DNA of 52,928 nt from an uncultured Saprospiraceae bacterium (GTDB lineage Bacteria > Bacteroidota > Bacteroidia > Chitinophagales > Saprospiraceae): assembly GCA_937928405.1 (NCBI GenBank), contig CALFWZ010000091.1, positions 1 to 52,928 of the forward strand. Direction: 5' to 3'. Position 1 is the stretch's first letter. Each line of letters opens with the position of its first letter. The notes below the pieces were generated by a model. The model worked only from the letters and a program-made list of their open reading frames with translations, was not told where the DNA came from and ran no database searches. Positions 34,761-43,410 of the stretch are shown piece by piece. Position numbers and translations under genes: made by a program.

Positions 34761-35384
34761 AGTTTTTTCTGACCTGGTCGATCTAAAAGAGTATAAAAAA
34801 TTTTTATGCTAGGAAAAGGATAATTTAGCTAAAAATAATTTCATAAGTAGCTGATAGTCAAAACTAAGAAAAGCCTTGAATTCAGTTTGCCAAATTTTCC
34901 TCTTTTTGTTAAGAGCCTGATTTTTGGAAAAAGCTTCCAAAAGTCCTTATTTTTTTGGAATAATCCAAAAAATAGTGCATATTTGTACTTGTGCTTCCAC
35001 TTAAGGTTTATTTGGAATCACCACTCTTCACTAGAAATCCCTAGGAATATATTTTGACTATAGAGAAAACTGCGTGTTGCAGGAAGTAAACTTTTGTGTT
35101 TTTTACAAAAAAGCGAGCGTCCCAAATCACCTTATTTACTGACTAAGAGAGAAAATATAGTAAAGCAGCGTTAAACCTGAATTACTGTAAGATTATTACT
35201 TATTTTTATCTTGTTGTTGAGGAACTACACCAGTTTTTTATATTTATTAATTACTACTTTATAATAATTACTACAGAGACACAAAGAATTTTTAGACTTT
35301 TTATTTGATCTCTAAAATACCAGAAACAGACAAGAATTTTGCTCGCAGAATTCTATTTTTTAATTTTCCTCACAAAGCAACAAA
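34761..35384. other. 624-bp non-coding stretch: long leader or small RNA
   Basis: No credible ORF on either strand. It is strongly AT-rich. A promoter-like element (34954-34985) would produce a leader of about 390 nt before the TPR gene, or a separate small RNA. I see no clear riboswitch or terminator inside it. Confidence 0.5.
34954..34985 (+). promoter_or_regulatory. promoter-like element in the long leader
   Basis: TTTG (34954-34957), 20 bp, then CATATTTG (34978-34985): a full -33 box and one mismatch in TAnnTTTG. Transcription would start near 34992, far upstream of the TPR gene. Confidence 0.5.
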
Positions 35385-36404
35385 ATGACTTATAAATCAA
35401 TCTTCAAAGGCCGTCTGGAGTTTGGTAGTCCCAAAAGTTTCGACAAAGTACGTACCATGTATCAGTCTAGAGTTGAGAACTACTACAAAAATGACGTACT
35501 CATCAAAGAAGAAGAAGTCTTCGACGAATCTTCCTTCTCGTTTGTTATCTCACGCTTGATAACACCTTCCACTAGTGAAAAAACTTGGAAAAATACCGTC
35601 AGCTTACTTGCTTACATTTCTCAGTATGCGGTGGCAGGAGCTTTTGGTGGATGGTTGATCGACAATGGAACGATCATCAGCCATAAAACTATTGAACCCA
35701 ATAGCGATCGGGCAGCGGTGCAGGCTTTCTTAAAAGGACGAGCATTGGTAGAAGAAAAAGGTAAGCAGGATCAAGCTATCGCCGAACTGACGAAGGCCAT
35801 CGATAAATTTGATCGACACGCTCTTGCTTACGAGCGGAGAGGACGCGTAAATCATATCTTAAAGAATTATCAGGATGCACTGTACGATTATACCAAAAGT
35901 ATTGATCTAAATCCTTCTAATACAGCTCCCTATTTCGGCCGGGGATTAATTCATCGTAAAAATGGAGATATAGAAAAAGCAATCGAGGACTTCAATCTAG
36001 CGATTAAAACTTCTATTCCTTTACAATCTATTTATTGGCAGGCACACCGTCGTAAAGCCCTTTGTCATCTAGAAACAGAAGACTATGCTAGTGCTTTCAA
36101 TAATTTAAAATTTTATAGCAAACGAAAATTCAGAGCCGGTGATCCTAATCAGGCTTGGCAGCCATTTGCTACCTTCCACTATGGTCGAGCACTATTGGCA
36201 GCTAAAAATTACACCGAAGCGATTGATGTTTTCAAACAGGTAGAGGCCTTACCCAACAGTACGGAAAGCGTTGATCCGGCAGAAATCCTTTACTACAAAG
36301 CTTTAGCACTGAAAAAAAGTGGTAAAAACGGCTACCGTAAAGACGCCATGCAGGCAGCGAAAATGGGCTTCGCTAAAGCGAGTGACCTTTTAGCTTCTGA
36401 ATAA
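35385..36404 (+). CDS. TPR-repeat protein
   Basis: A 339-residue protein without signal peptide. An N-terminal region of about 110 residues of unknown type includes a hydrophobic stretch LLAYISQYAVAGAFGGWLI. It is followed by at least three tetratricopeptide repeats (DQAIAELTKAIDKFDRHAL, YQDALYDYTKSIDLNPSN, IEKAIEDFNLAIKTS). TPRs mediate protein contacts; the partner is unknown. It is preceded by a 624-bp non-coding region and followed by a strong terminator, so it is monocistronic. Confidence 0.88.
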   Translation: MTYKSIFKGRLEFGSPKSFDKVRTMYQSRVENYYKNDVLIKEEEVFDESSFSFVISRLITPSTSEKTWKNTVSLLAYISQYAVAGAFGGWLIDNGTIISHKTIEPNSDRAAVQAFLKGRALVEEKGKQDQAIAELTKAIDKFDRHALAYERRGRVNHILKNYQDALYDYTKSIDLNPSNTAPYFGRGLIHRKNGDIEKAIEDFNLAIKTSIPLQSIYWQAHRRKALCHLETEDYASAFNNLKFYSKRKFRAGDPNQAWQPFATFHYGRALLAAKNYTEAIDVFKQVEALPNSTESVDPAEILYYKALALKKSGKNGYRKDAMQAAKMGFAKASDLLASE

Positions 36405-36440
36405 TTACTTAACGATAAGTAGTTATTAAAATATAAACCT

Positions 36441-36477
36441 AATGGCCATTTGCATACTAGCAAATGGCCATTTTTTA
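36441..36477 (+). terminator. rho-independent terminator after the TPR gene
   Basis: A perfect 13-bp stem AATGGCCATTTGC/GCAAATGGCCATT (36441-36453, 36460-36472) followed by T-rich sequence. Confidence 0.9.
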
Positions 36478-36682
36478 TTTAAGGTTACCACTAAAACGCA
36501 TCGTTTAACGAATTAAGAAGGCAGGCAAAGTTTTTGCAGACAGGGTCTATGGAACAGTCAATTCAAAATACAAGTAGGAATTAATAGCCATCAGCAACAA
36601 TTTTAACGTTTGAATTACTGTTACAAAATGGCAGATTAGCCGTTATGCTAATGGCGAGCTATACGTCAAAATAAATGAACTG

Positions 36683-38704
36683 ATGACTCAACCCATAAAT
36701 ATTATGCGACAACTCTTCCTCTGCTTGGTCACTATCCTCTTTGTACAATGTGCTGGTGCCCAGAAAACGACTTCTTCTCAAGGCGCTTATATTACTAAAA
36801 AGACGGCGACGGGTAAGGCTAAAAAAGCTTACGATAAAGGAATGGCATATAATATTAGTGGGAATGACGAAAAAGCACTACAAGAGTTTACCAAAGCACT
36901 AAAAGCAGCTCCTAATTTTATTGATGCGCAGATTCAATGGTCTTCTCTAAAACATTATTTAAAAGATTACGCCGCAGCCGAAATTGGATTCGAAAAAGTA
37001 TTGGCTATGGATCCCAACTATTCGCCTAAAGTCGTTTATGTGCTAGGATTGGCGGAATTGAATCAAGGTAAAGGCACAGAAGGTATTGAGCATCTAAAAC
37101 AATACATTGCTTCCAACCCAAAAAATAAAATACTTTTAGGTAAAGCAGAACGCCGGATAAAAGCGGAAGCTTTCAGTGCGCAGGCAAAAGCCAACCCTGT
37201 TGCTTTTGAACCACAAAGTTTAGGAAACCTAGTCAATACTACGGATCAGGAATATCTGCCATCGTTAACAGCAGATGAATCTGTTTTGGTTTTTACTAAA
37301 AGAATAAGAGGACAAGAAGATTTTTATATCAGTAAAAAAGTAGATGGTATCTGGCAGAAAGGGATTCCGCTGACGGATGTCAATACCCCAAATAACGAAG
37401 GAGCGCAAAATATTACACCGGATGGGAAATTTCTAGTTTTCACCAAATGCGATAGCCGCAAGGATGGTTATGGTAGTTGTGATATTTATTTTTCTGAAGT
37501 TAAAAATGGTCGATGGACTCCAGCCACTAACATTGGATCACCGATCAATTCTCGTGATTGGGAAACGCAACCTTCTTTATCTGCCGACGGCCAGTCGTTA
37601 TACTTTGCTTCGCGTCGTAGTAGTGGATTAGGCAAAAGTGATATTTATCTGAGCAAACGTAATGCGGGAGGCAAATGGTCTCGACCAAAATTATTGAGTG
37701 ATAAAATTAATACTAAAGGGGATGATCAATCTCCATTTATTCATCCGGACGGACAAACACTTTATTTTATGTCTAACGGTCATCCAGGCATGGGTGGATT
37801 CGATTTATTCTATGCTAGAAAACAACCAGATGGAACTTGGGGAGACCCCATCAACCTAGGATATCCCATCAATACCGAAGCGGACGAAAGTACGTTGGTG
37901 GTAAGCCTCGATGGAAAAACAGCTTACTATGCTTCTGATCGGATTTTGTCTGAAAATAATACGACTCAAAAAGAAAAAACGGCGACGGGAATGGATTTGT
38001 ATAGTTTTGAATTATATCCCGAAGCGCGACCTCAACCTGTTACCTATGTACGTGGAAATATTACCGATGCGGAAACAAAAGAACCCTTAGTATCAAGAGT
38101 GGAGATAGTGGATATGTCCACCGGAAAAATACATGCGGCGGTTAATTCTGATCCAGACGGCTTCTTTTTGATCACATTGCCTACCGGAAAAAATTACGCG
38201 TTCAACGTTTCTAAATCAGCCTATATTTTTCATTCTGAACACTTTGCTTTAGAAGCGTCAAAAGAAACAAACGATCCTTATCAACTCGCTATTGAACTCC
38301 GAGCGGTTCCGGAAGAGGTAACGGGTAGCACTGAAATTCCAGCCTCAGCTTTAGAAAAATATAAACCGACTGTTTTACGGAACGTATTTTTTGACACCGG
38401 ATCGGCGGAACTACGGTCAGAGTCATTTATTGAATTGAATCGACTTAAGACATTTCTCGATGATAATCCTGGAATTAGTATTCAGCTAAACGGCCATACC
38501 GATAACGTGGGCTCAGATACCAACAACCTAACGCTATCTGAAAATCGAGCCAAATCAGTCTTTACCTACTTGGTAGAAAATGGTATTGACGCAACTCGGA
38601 TGACTTATAAAGGGTATGGAGAAACTTCACCCATCGAAAGCAATGACACGGATACAGGACGACAGGCAAATCGACGTACCGAATTTATGATTACTGGGAA
38701 TTAG
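36683..38704 (+). CDS. OmpA-family protein with TPR, PD40 and carboxypeptidase-like domains
   Basis: A 673-residue outer-membrane-associated protein. The signal peptide (MRQLFLCLVTILFVQCAGAQ) begins at Met8 (36704), so that ATG may be the true start. Then come TPR repeats (about 50-160) and PD40 propeller repeats (about 185-430; PSLSADGQSLYFASRR, FIHPDGQTLYFMSNGHPGMG). A carboxypeptidase-regulatory-like domain (about 455-540) is followed by a classical OmpA C-terminal domain (about 560-673) with NVFFDTGSAEL, LNGHTDNVGSDTNN and RRTEFMI. The OmpA domain binds peptidoglycan. Similar proteins are linked to gliding/type IX secretion or envelope anchoring in Bacteroidota; no gld or por gene is adjacent. 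Confidence 0.9.
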   Translation: MTQPINIMRQLFLCLVTILFVQCAGAQKTTSSQGAYITKKTATGKAKKAYDKGMAYNISGNDEKALQEFTKALKAAPNFIDAQIQWSSLKHYLKDYAAAEIGFEKVLAMDPNYSPKVVYVLGLAELNQGKGTEGIEHLKQYIASNPKNKILLGKAERRIKAEAFSAQAKANPVAFEPQSLGNLVNTTDQEYLPSLTADESVLVFTKRIRGQEDFYISKKVDGIWQKGIPLTDVNTPNNEGAQNITPDGKFLVFTKCDSRKDGYGSCDIYFSEVKNGRWTPATNIGSPINSRDWETQPSLSADGQSLYFASRRSSGLGKSDIYLSKRNAGGKWSRPKLLSDKINTKGDDQSPFIHPDGQTLYFMSNGHPGMGGFDLFYARKQPDGTWGDPINLGYPINTEADESTLVVSLDGKTAYYASDRILSENNTTQKEKTATGMDLYSFELYPEARPQPVTYVRGNITDAETKEPLVSRVEIVDMSTGKIHAAVNSDPDGFFLITLPTGKNYAFNVSKSAYIFHSEHFALEASKETNDPYQLAIELRAVPEEVTGSTEIPASALEKYKPTVLRNVFFDTGSAELRSESFIELNRLKTFLDDNPGISIQLNGHTDNVGSDTNNLTLSENRAKSVFTYLVENGIDATRMTYKGYGETSPIESNDTDTGRQANRRTEFMITGN

Positions 38705-38716
38705 TGTTTTTATCAT

Positions 38717-38824
38717 AGCATCTAAACCTACGCTAAAATATGTGGATAGGTTTAGTAAAGATGCTGTTAGTTGGCTTCCTTCTAGTACATAACATATACG
38801 CTAGAAGGAAGCCAACAAGCTAAC
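38717..38824. other. two strong hairpins between converging genes
   Basis: The first is AGCATC-TAAACCTA pairing with TAGGTTTA-GATGCT (38717-38730 with 38747-38765). The second is a perfect 15-bp stem TTGGCTTCCTTCTAG/CTAGAAGGAAGCCAA (38771-38785, 38801-38815), extended by GTTAG/CTAAC. No T-tract follows, but the position between converging genes suggests a role in transcript ends. GCCAACAAGC is then repeated (38811-38820 and 38826-38835). Confidence 0.65.
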
Positions 38825-38837
38825 AGCCAACAAGCCT

Positions 38838-40169
38838 TCAAATAAGCCCCCTCGCCTTCAGTTCCAAATATTTATTAATAGAATTGACCGCCAGCTCTTC
38901 CGGTCGAGTTAGAATAGCTTGAATACCAAACTGTTTCAGTTGTTGGACCATGGCTGCTTTTTCAGCGAGATAATTTTGAGCAATAGTTTGCATATACACC
39001 CCTTCGGTATCTTCTACTTCTTGTTCCGAAAATTTTCGAATTTCTGAATTATCAAAGAATACGACGACGAGTAAATGCAGGGTATTTATTTTTCGCAAAA
39101 CAGGGAGTACTCTTTCCAGTGCATAGGTACTTTCAAAATTGGTAAATAATAACAAAAGACTTCGACCCTTGATTAATTTTCTAGAAGCGTGATAAAGTAG
39201 TTCGTAATTGGCTTCTCCTGCTCTTTCCTTTTCTCGATATAGCGCAGCCATAATTTTATTCAATTGATTGGCTTTTCTTTCTGCTTTGATGGTGGTACCC
39301 ATCACATCCGAAAAACTAAGTAAGCCAGCACGATCATCTTTTTGTAAGACAATATTAGAAATAACCAATGACGTATTAATGGCATAATCCATTAGGCTAA
39401 GTCCATTAAAAGGCATTCTCATCACTCGACTTTTGTCAAGCACACAATATACTTGCTGTGCCCGTTCGTCCTGATAAGCATTGACCATCAACGTACCACG
39501 TCGACTACTTGCTTTCCAGTTGATGCTACGATAATCATCTCCGCGTACATAACTTTTGATTTGTTCAAATTCATAACTATGCCCCAGTCGCCGTATTTTT
39601 TTGATGCCCTTTTGGTTGGTGACGCGATCAAAAGCCTTGAGCTCTAATTGTTTCATTTGAATAATCGAAGGATAAACAGGGACGCTCATCGAATCCGTGA
39701 ACTGTGTACGCCGTTGTATAAATCCGATTTCTGAACTGATATAAATATTTAAGGCACCAAAAATATATTCACCCCGCTGCAATGGTCGAATATCGTAAGT
39801 AATCGTTTCTGTTTGTTTATTTTTTAAATTCATCACGATTTTAAAATCACGTTTTTGCAGCTGCTCCGGTAATTCATCGATAATTTCTAGCGATACATTT
39901 TGAGTAGAATTATTTAATAAGTCTAAGTGGATTTTATTGGTTTCTCCGAGTGATAAAATTTTTGGTGTGCGTCGGTTGGCGTGAATAAATTCTTTGTTGT
40001 TAAACAATAGTAAAATATCTACGAATACTAAAATGACCAGCATTAATAAAATAGCCTGTATAACTGGGAATAATATGGGCATGAAAAAACTAACTGCAAA
40101 TAATCCAGCGATTATCCCGAAGCAGATAAAAAAGCGGTTCGTTAAAAAGATATTATCCCAAAATTTCAT
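38838..40169 (-). CDS. DUF58-domain protein
   Basis: A 443-residue protein with two N-terminal membrane segments (residues about 12-50) and a cytosolic DUF58/vWA-like domain. The hallmark is GDDYRSINWKASSRRGTLMV, preceded by RRLGHSYEFEQIKSYVRG. The vWA-like part follows (VYCVLDKSRVM). It is encoded after MoxR, 67 bp apart, which is the standard pairing; the MoxR ATPase is thought to act as a chaperone for the vWA partner. The substrate complex is unknown. Confidence 0.93.
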   Translation of the reverse strand: MKFWDNIFLTNRFFICFGIIAGLFAVSFFMPILFPVIQAILLMLVILVFVDILLLFNNKEFIHANRRTPKILSLGETNKIHLDLLNNSTQNVSLEIIDELPEQLQKRDFKIVMNLKNKQTETITYDIRPLQRGEYIFGALNIYISSEIGFIQRRTQFTDSMSVPVYPSIIQMKQLELKAFDRVTNQKGIKKIRRLGHSYEFEQIKSYVRGDDYRSINWKASSRRGTLMVNAYQDERAQQVYCVLDKSRVMRMPFNGLSLMDYAINTSLVISNIVLQKDDRAGLLSFSDVMGTTIKAERKANQLNKIMAALYREKERAGEANYELLYHASRKLIKGRSLLLLFTNFESTYALERVLPVLRKINTLHLLVVVFFDNSEIRKFSEQEVEDTEGVYMQTIAQNYLAEKAAMVQQLKQFGIQAILTRPEELAVNSINKYLELKARGLI

Positions 40170-40236
40170 TTTCTATATTTTGACCTGTTTTATCATCAGT
40201 CTAATAATTATGATTGAAGTGAGCGAGTAGTAAAAA

Positions 40237-41268
40237 TTATCTCGGCACTTCAATTTTTTTCACAATATCGTTTACGACGTATTCTTGGTCATAGCCTTCC
40301 ATTTCGCGCTCTGGCGTCAAAATAACCCGATGATTTAAAACCGGATACGCGACGTACTGAATATCGTCTGGAGTGACAAAGTCTCGACCATTCATGGCCG
40401 CAATAGCTTTTGCTGATTTTAGGATGGCTAATGAAGCCCTTGGAGAGGCACCTAAAAATAGGTCTCCGTTATTTCGAGTGCCGTGAATGATTCCAGCAAT
40501 ATAATCGAGCAATTCATCTTTGATATGCACCTTCTCTATCACCTCTTGACATGCTTGCATATCGGCTTTACTACAAATACCTTTTACTTGATTTTGTACG
40601 GTCTGTTTAAAGTCTTTTCGGAAACGATAAAGAATGGCTTTTTCCTCTTCGAGGCTAGGGTATTGAACGATAATTTTAAAAAGAAAACGATCTAATTGCG
40701 CTTCTGGTAGCTTATAAGTTCCTTCCTGTTCAATTGGATTTTGGGTAGCAATGACGAAAAAGGGAAAATCCATCGGGTAGGTGGTTCCGTCCACGGTGAC
40801 CTGATATTCTTCCATTACCTCAAAAAGTGCCGCTTGGGTTTTAGCGGGGGCACGATTGATTTCATCGATGAGTACAATATTGGAAAATACTGGACCTTGG
40901 TTAAAGGTAAATTCAGAACGCTGCATATTAAAGACCGTGGTTCCCACCACATCAGTAGGCATCAGGTCGGGAGTAAATTGTATCCGCGAAAAATCAGCTT
41001 GTAACGTCTGGGCAAGCAGTCGTGCGAGGAGTGTTTTAGCTATTCCTGGTACCCCTTCCAAGAGCACATGTCCCCCTGAAAACATAGCAGCAATCAATAA
41101 GTCAATAGTCGTAGACTGGCCAATAATTACTTTGGCTAACTCTTGTCGGATACCGTTGGTAATCGCAGAGACTTTGCTGAGGTCCAGCCGATTTTCCTGC
41201 CAAGTGTTTTGTGGCGTGTAGGAAATCGGATTTTCTTCTCCGGGGGTAGTCGTTGGGTCGTCAGACAT
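40237..41268 (-). CDS. MoxR-family AAA+ ATPase
   Basis: A 343-residue AAA+ protein. Walker A is GVPGIAKT (about residues 77-84), Walker B is [16 protein letters not shown], sensor 1 is [20 protein letters not shown], and the arginine-finger region is [15 protein letters not shown]. Residues 1-30 are a low-complexity, charged extension. The neighbouring DUF58, DUF4350 and DUF4129 genes define the family's usual membrane-linked context. Confidence 0.96.
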   Translation of the reverse strand: MSDDPTTTPGEENPISYTPQNTWQENRLDLSKVSAITNGIRQELAKVIIGQSTTIDLLIAAMFSGGHVLLEGVPGIAKTLLARLLAQTLQADFSRIQFTPDLMPTDVVGTTVFNMQRSEFTFNQGPVFSNIVLIDEINRAPAKTQAALFEVMEEYQVTVDGTTYPMDFPFFVIATQNPIEQEGTYKLPEAQLDRFLFKIIVQYPSLEEEKAILYRFRKDFKQTVQNQVKGICSKADMQACQEVIEKVHIKDELLDYIAGIIHGTRNNGDLFLGASPRASLAILKSAKAIAAMNGRDFVTPDDIQYVAYPVLNHRVILTPEREMEGYDQEYVVNDIVKKIEVPR

Positions 41269-41274
41269 GTTGTT

Positions 41275-42573
41275 TTATTTACAGTTTTTATAAAATTTAT
41301 CCATTTCCAGATGGAAGTCTATGAGTGTTTGTTCAGAAACAAAGTTGGAGCTATCAATATTTTTATGGTAAAGAAAAATCTGATCAATTACCGATGCTGG
41401 AATATCAGATTTCGCAGATAGCCGTGCAAAAAAATCAGCATCTCGCTCGTTGGTATTTAAATAATATCGGTCTCGAATGAAAGATAAAAATAGCGTCATT
41501 TTCTTTAGACAAATTTTTCGATGATTGCCTTGTTGATGATAAATTCGGCCGATGGTATTAATAAATTCCAATGAGCTATTTTTATTTTTTTCCAATACTG
41601 GAATAATTCTTTGCTTTCTACGAGATCGGAAAATTAAGAATAAAACAGCGGTCGCCAATGCCGTATACCATGCCCATGCTAATGGTGGTTGACTTAAAAT
41701 ATAAGATAGCGGCCCTTCTGAATTTAGGCTCCGATCCATACTACCATCTCGATTATTTCGATCTAAGCTACGAGCAATTCCTAGCGGTAACCGACTCGAA
41801 CGATCCCAATAAATATCGCCGGGAGGTAAATGGGAAAAAACCAATGAAGCATACTCTACGGCGGGTTTTTTAAGTAATTGAATATTAGAAAAAGCAATTG
41901 GATTGGTATGAAAGTAGAAATGGCCATCTCCATATGATACTTTGAAATAATTAATCAAGGTATCATTTAAATGACCCAAAGCTACTGGACTATAATATTC
42001 ATCACAGAAATATTCTGATTCGACGTAATGCCAGCGATAGTTCCTGACTTCATGATGACTAACATATTTGAAGTCATACGCGCCACTTGTATCAATGAGT
42101 GAAGGATGACTAAAGCTCAAGGCTGCTATACTATCAGAAACATTAGGATATCGATAAAACCAATAATCGGAACACAACTCTTCGAAAACAATAGGCTTAA
42201 TGGAAAAAGGAATATCCTTGCTGCTGATAAAGGCATTATTTCCATCTGCTACAAAGCGAAGCATTTGATTCATTTCTATAGAATCTAAAAACATGCCTTC
42301 CCCAATAAAAATATAATTAGATATTGCAGATAATTCAACGGAATCTAAATCAGGCAAATCCTCCTTAATACCTTTTGAAATTTCGTGAAAATCATATTGA
42401 GGATCATAGCCTTTCAGTAGTTCATAAATAACGTGGGTACCGTAAGGATTTTTTTCTTCTTCGTAATTTTCTGTCCAAGAATGACGGGTTTGTCCATCTC
42501 GAAAAACAAAAAAGACAATGGACAGCAAAATGACTACCACTCCCAATACCCACAAAATAGTTTTGTTTTGCAT
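41275..42573 (-). CDS. DUF4350-like membrane protein
   Basis: A 432-residue protein. One membrane segment lies at the very N-terminus (ILWVLGVVVILLSIVFFVF) and one at about residues 295-315. Between them is a DUF4350-type domain (NPYGTHVIYELLKG, IFIGEGMFLDSIEMNQML). A cytosolic tail ends the protein. It has a 6-bp spacing to moxR. It belongs to the conserved MoxR/DUF58 locus; the function is unknown. Confidence 0.8.
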   Translation of the reverse strand: MQNKTILWVLGVVVILLSIVFFVFRDGQTRHSWTENYEEEKNPYGTHVIYELLKGYDPQYDFHEISKGIKEDLPDLDSVELSAISNYIFIGEGMFLDSIEMNQMLRFVADGNNAFISSKDIPFSIKPIVFEELCSDYWFYRYPNVSDSIAALSFSHPSLIDTSGAYDFKYVSHHEVRNYRWHYVESEYFCDEYYSPVALGHLNDTLINYFKVSYGDGHFYFHTNPIAFSNIQLLKKPAVEYASLVFSHLPPGDIYWDRSSRLPLGIARSLDRNNRDGSMDRSLNSEGPLSYILSQPPLAWAWYTALATAVLFLIFRSRRKQRIIPVLEKNKNSSLEFINTIGRIYHQQGNHRKICLKKMTLFLSFIRDRYYLNTNERDADFFARLSAKSDIPASVIDQIFLYHKNIDSSNFVSEQTLIDFHLEMDKFYKNCK

Positions 42574-43365
42574 TTATGGAGTGTTTAGGTTGAGAGATGG
42601 TTTTTCGCTGGTTAGGTTTTGAGCGGTGCTAATCCATTTTACAAAATCTGGTTTTATTTGTTGATAGTCTGTCTGGGTAAAGGTATTTTCTCCAAACCAA
42701 ATTCTTTCAAAAGCATGAGTAGCTTGCCGGAATGCTTCTCCAAAAGGAGTCGTATCTACTTTGGCTACATAAACGTGATTGGTTTTATTTTTTTTGTAAC
42801 GAATTATTTTTTTTCGAGAAAGCGCTTTGATGATGGCCAAATAGTGTAGGCGAATCGCTAGGGAATAATTACCCTGATTTTCTGCTTCTTTGATAAATTG
42901 ATCTAGGTCGGAGATTGCAAGATTAGTTTCTACTTCAGCAAGATCGAAAGAAGTGGTTTTTGGTATTTTCTTTTTCTTTTTAAAAATATTTTCTCCCCGC
43001 ATGATCGAATATAAGATTAAACCAATTAGCACCACGAGAAAAAGGGCAAAGATGATTTTTACCAGCAGATTCCAAACGGGACCTGCCGCACCTCCTAATT
43101 CTCTAGCTTTTCGTTCGAGCGCAGCTTTGTCTCCTCCGAGCTCATCACCTATATCTTCATTGATGTTTTTTTTGTCTTTGGTAGAATGGCGGTAATCTAT
43201 TCCTTTAGTAGCTTTTTCCCAATCGGACGCTTCAAAATTGCGAGGTTCTAAAGTAGTAGTTTCAAACTGTTCCGTAGGCGAAGGCGTTGGTTCTTGAGCG
43301 GTCACTTGAACCGTCCACAGTAAAAGACAAATTAATGTTATTATGTTAGATGAAAAATTATTCAA
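42574..43365 (-). CDS. DUF4129-domain membrane protein
   Basis: A 263-residue protein with a signal peptide (about residues 1-23, ending VTAQ), an extracytoplasmic linker rich in charged residues, one membrane helix (about 100-118), and a C-terminal DUF4129 region (NYSLAIRLHYLAIIKALSRK, FERIWFGENTFTQTDYQQIK). It abuts the DUF4350 gene with no gap. Member of the same operon. Confidence 0.85.
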   Translation of the reverse strand: MNNFSSNIITLICLLLWTVQVTAQEPTPSPTEQFETTTLEPRNFEASDWEKATKGIDYRHSTKDKKNINEDIGDELGGDKAALERKARELGGAAGPVWNLLVKIIFALFLVVLIGLILYSIMRGENIFKKKKKIPKTTSFDLAEVETNLAISDLDQFIKEAENQGNYSLAIRLHYLAIIKALSRKKIIRYKKNKTNHVYVAKVDTTPFGEAFRQATHAFERIWFGENTFTQTDYQQIKPDFVKWISTAQNLTSEKPSLNLNTP

Positions 43366-43410
43366 TCTTTCTATTTAAACAGGTTTAATACACAGTGTAT
43401 TTAATAAAAT

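Noticed and set aside
40856..41221. 121-codon plus-strand ORF
   Set aside because: It is antisense to the MoxR ATPase gene, whose Walker motifs are clear.
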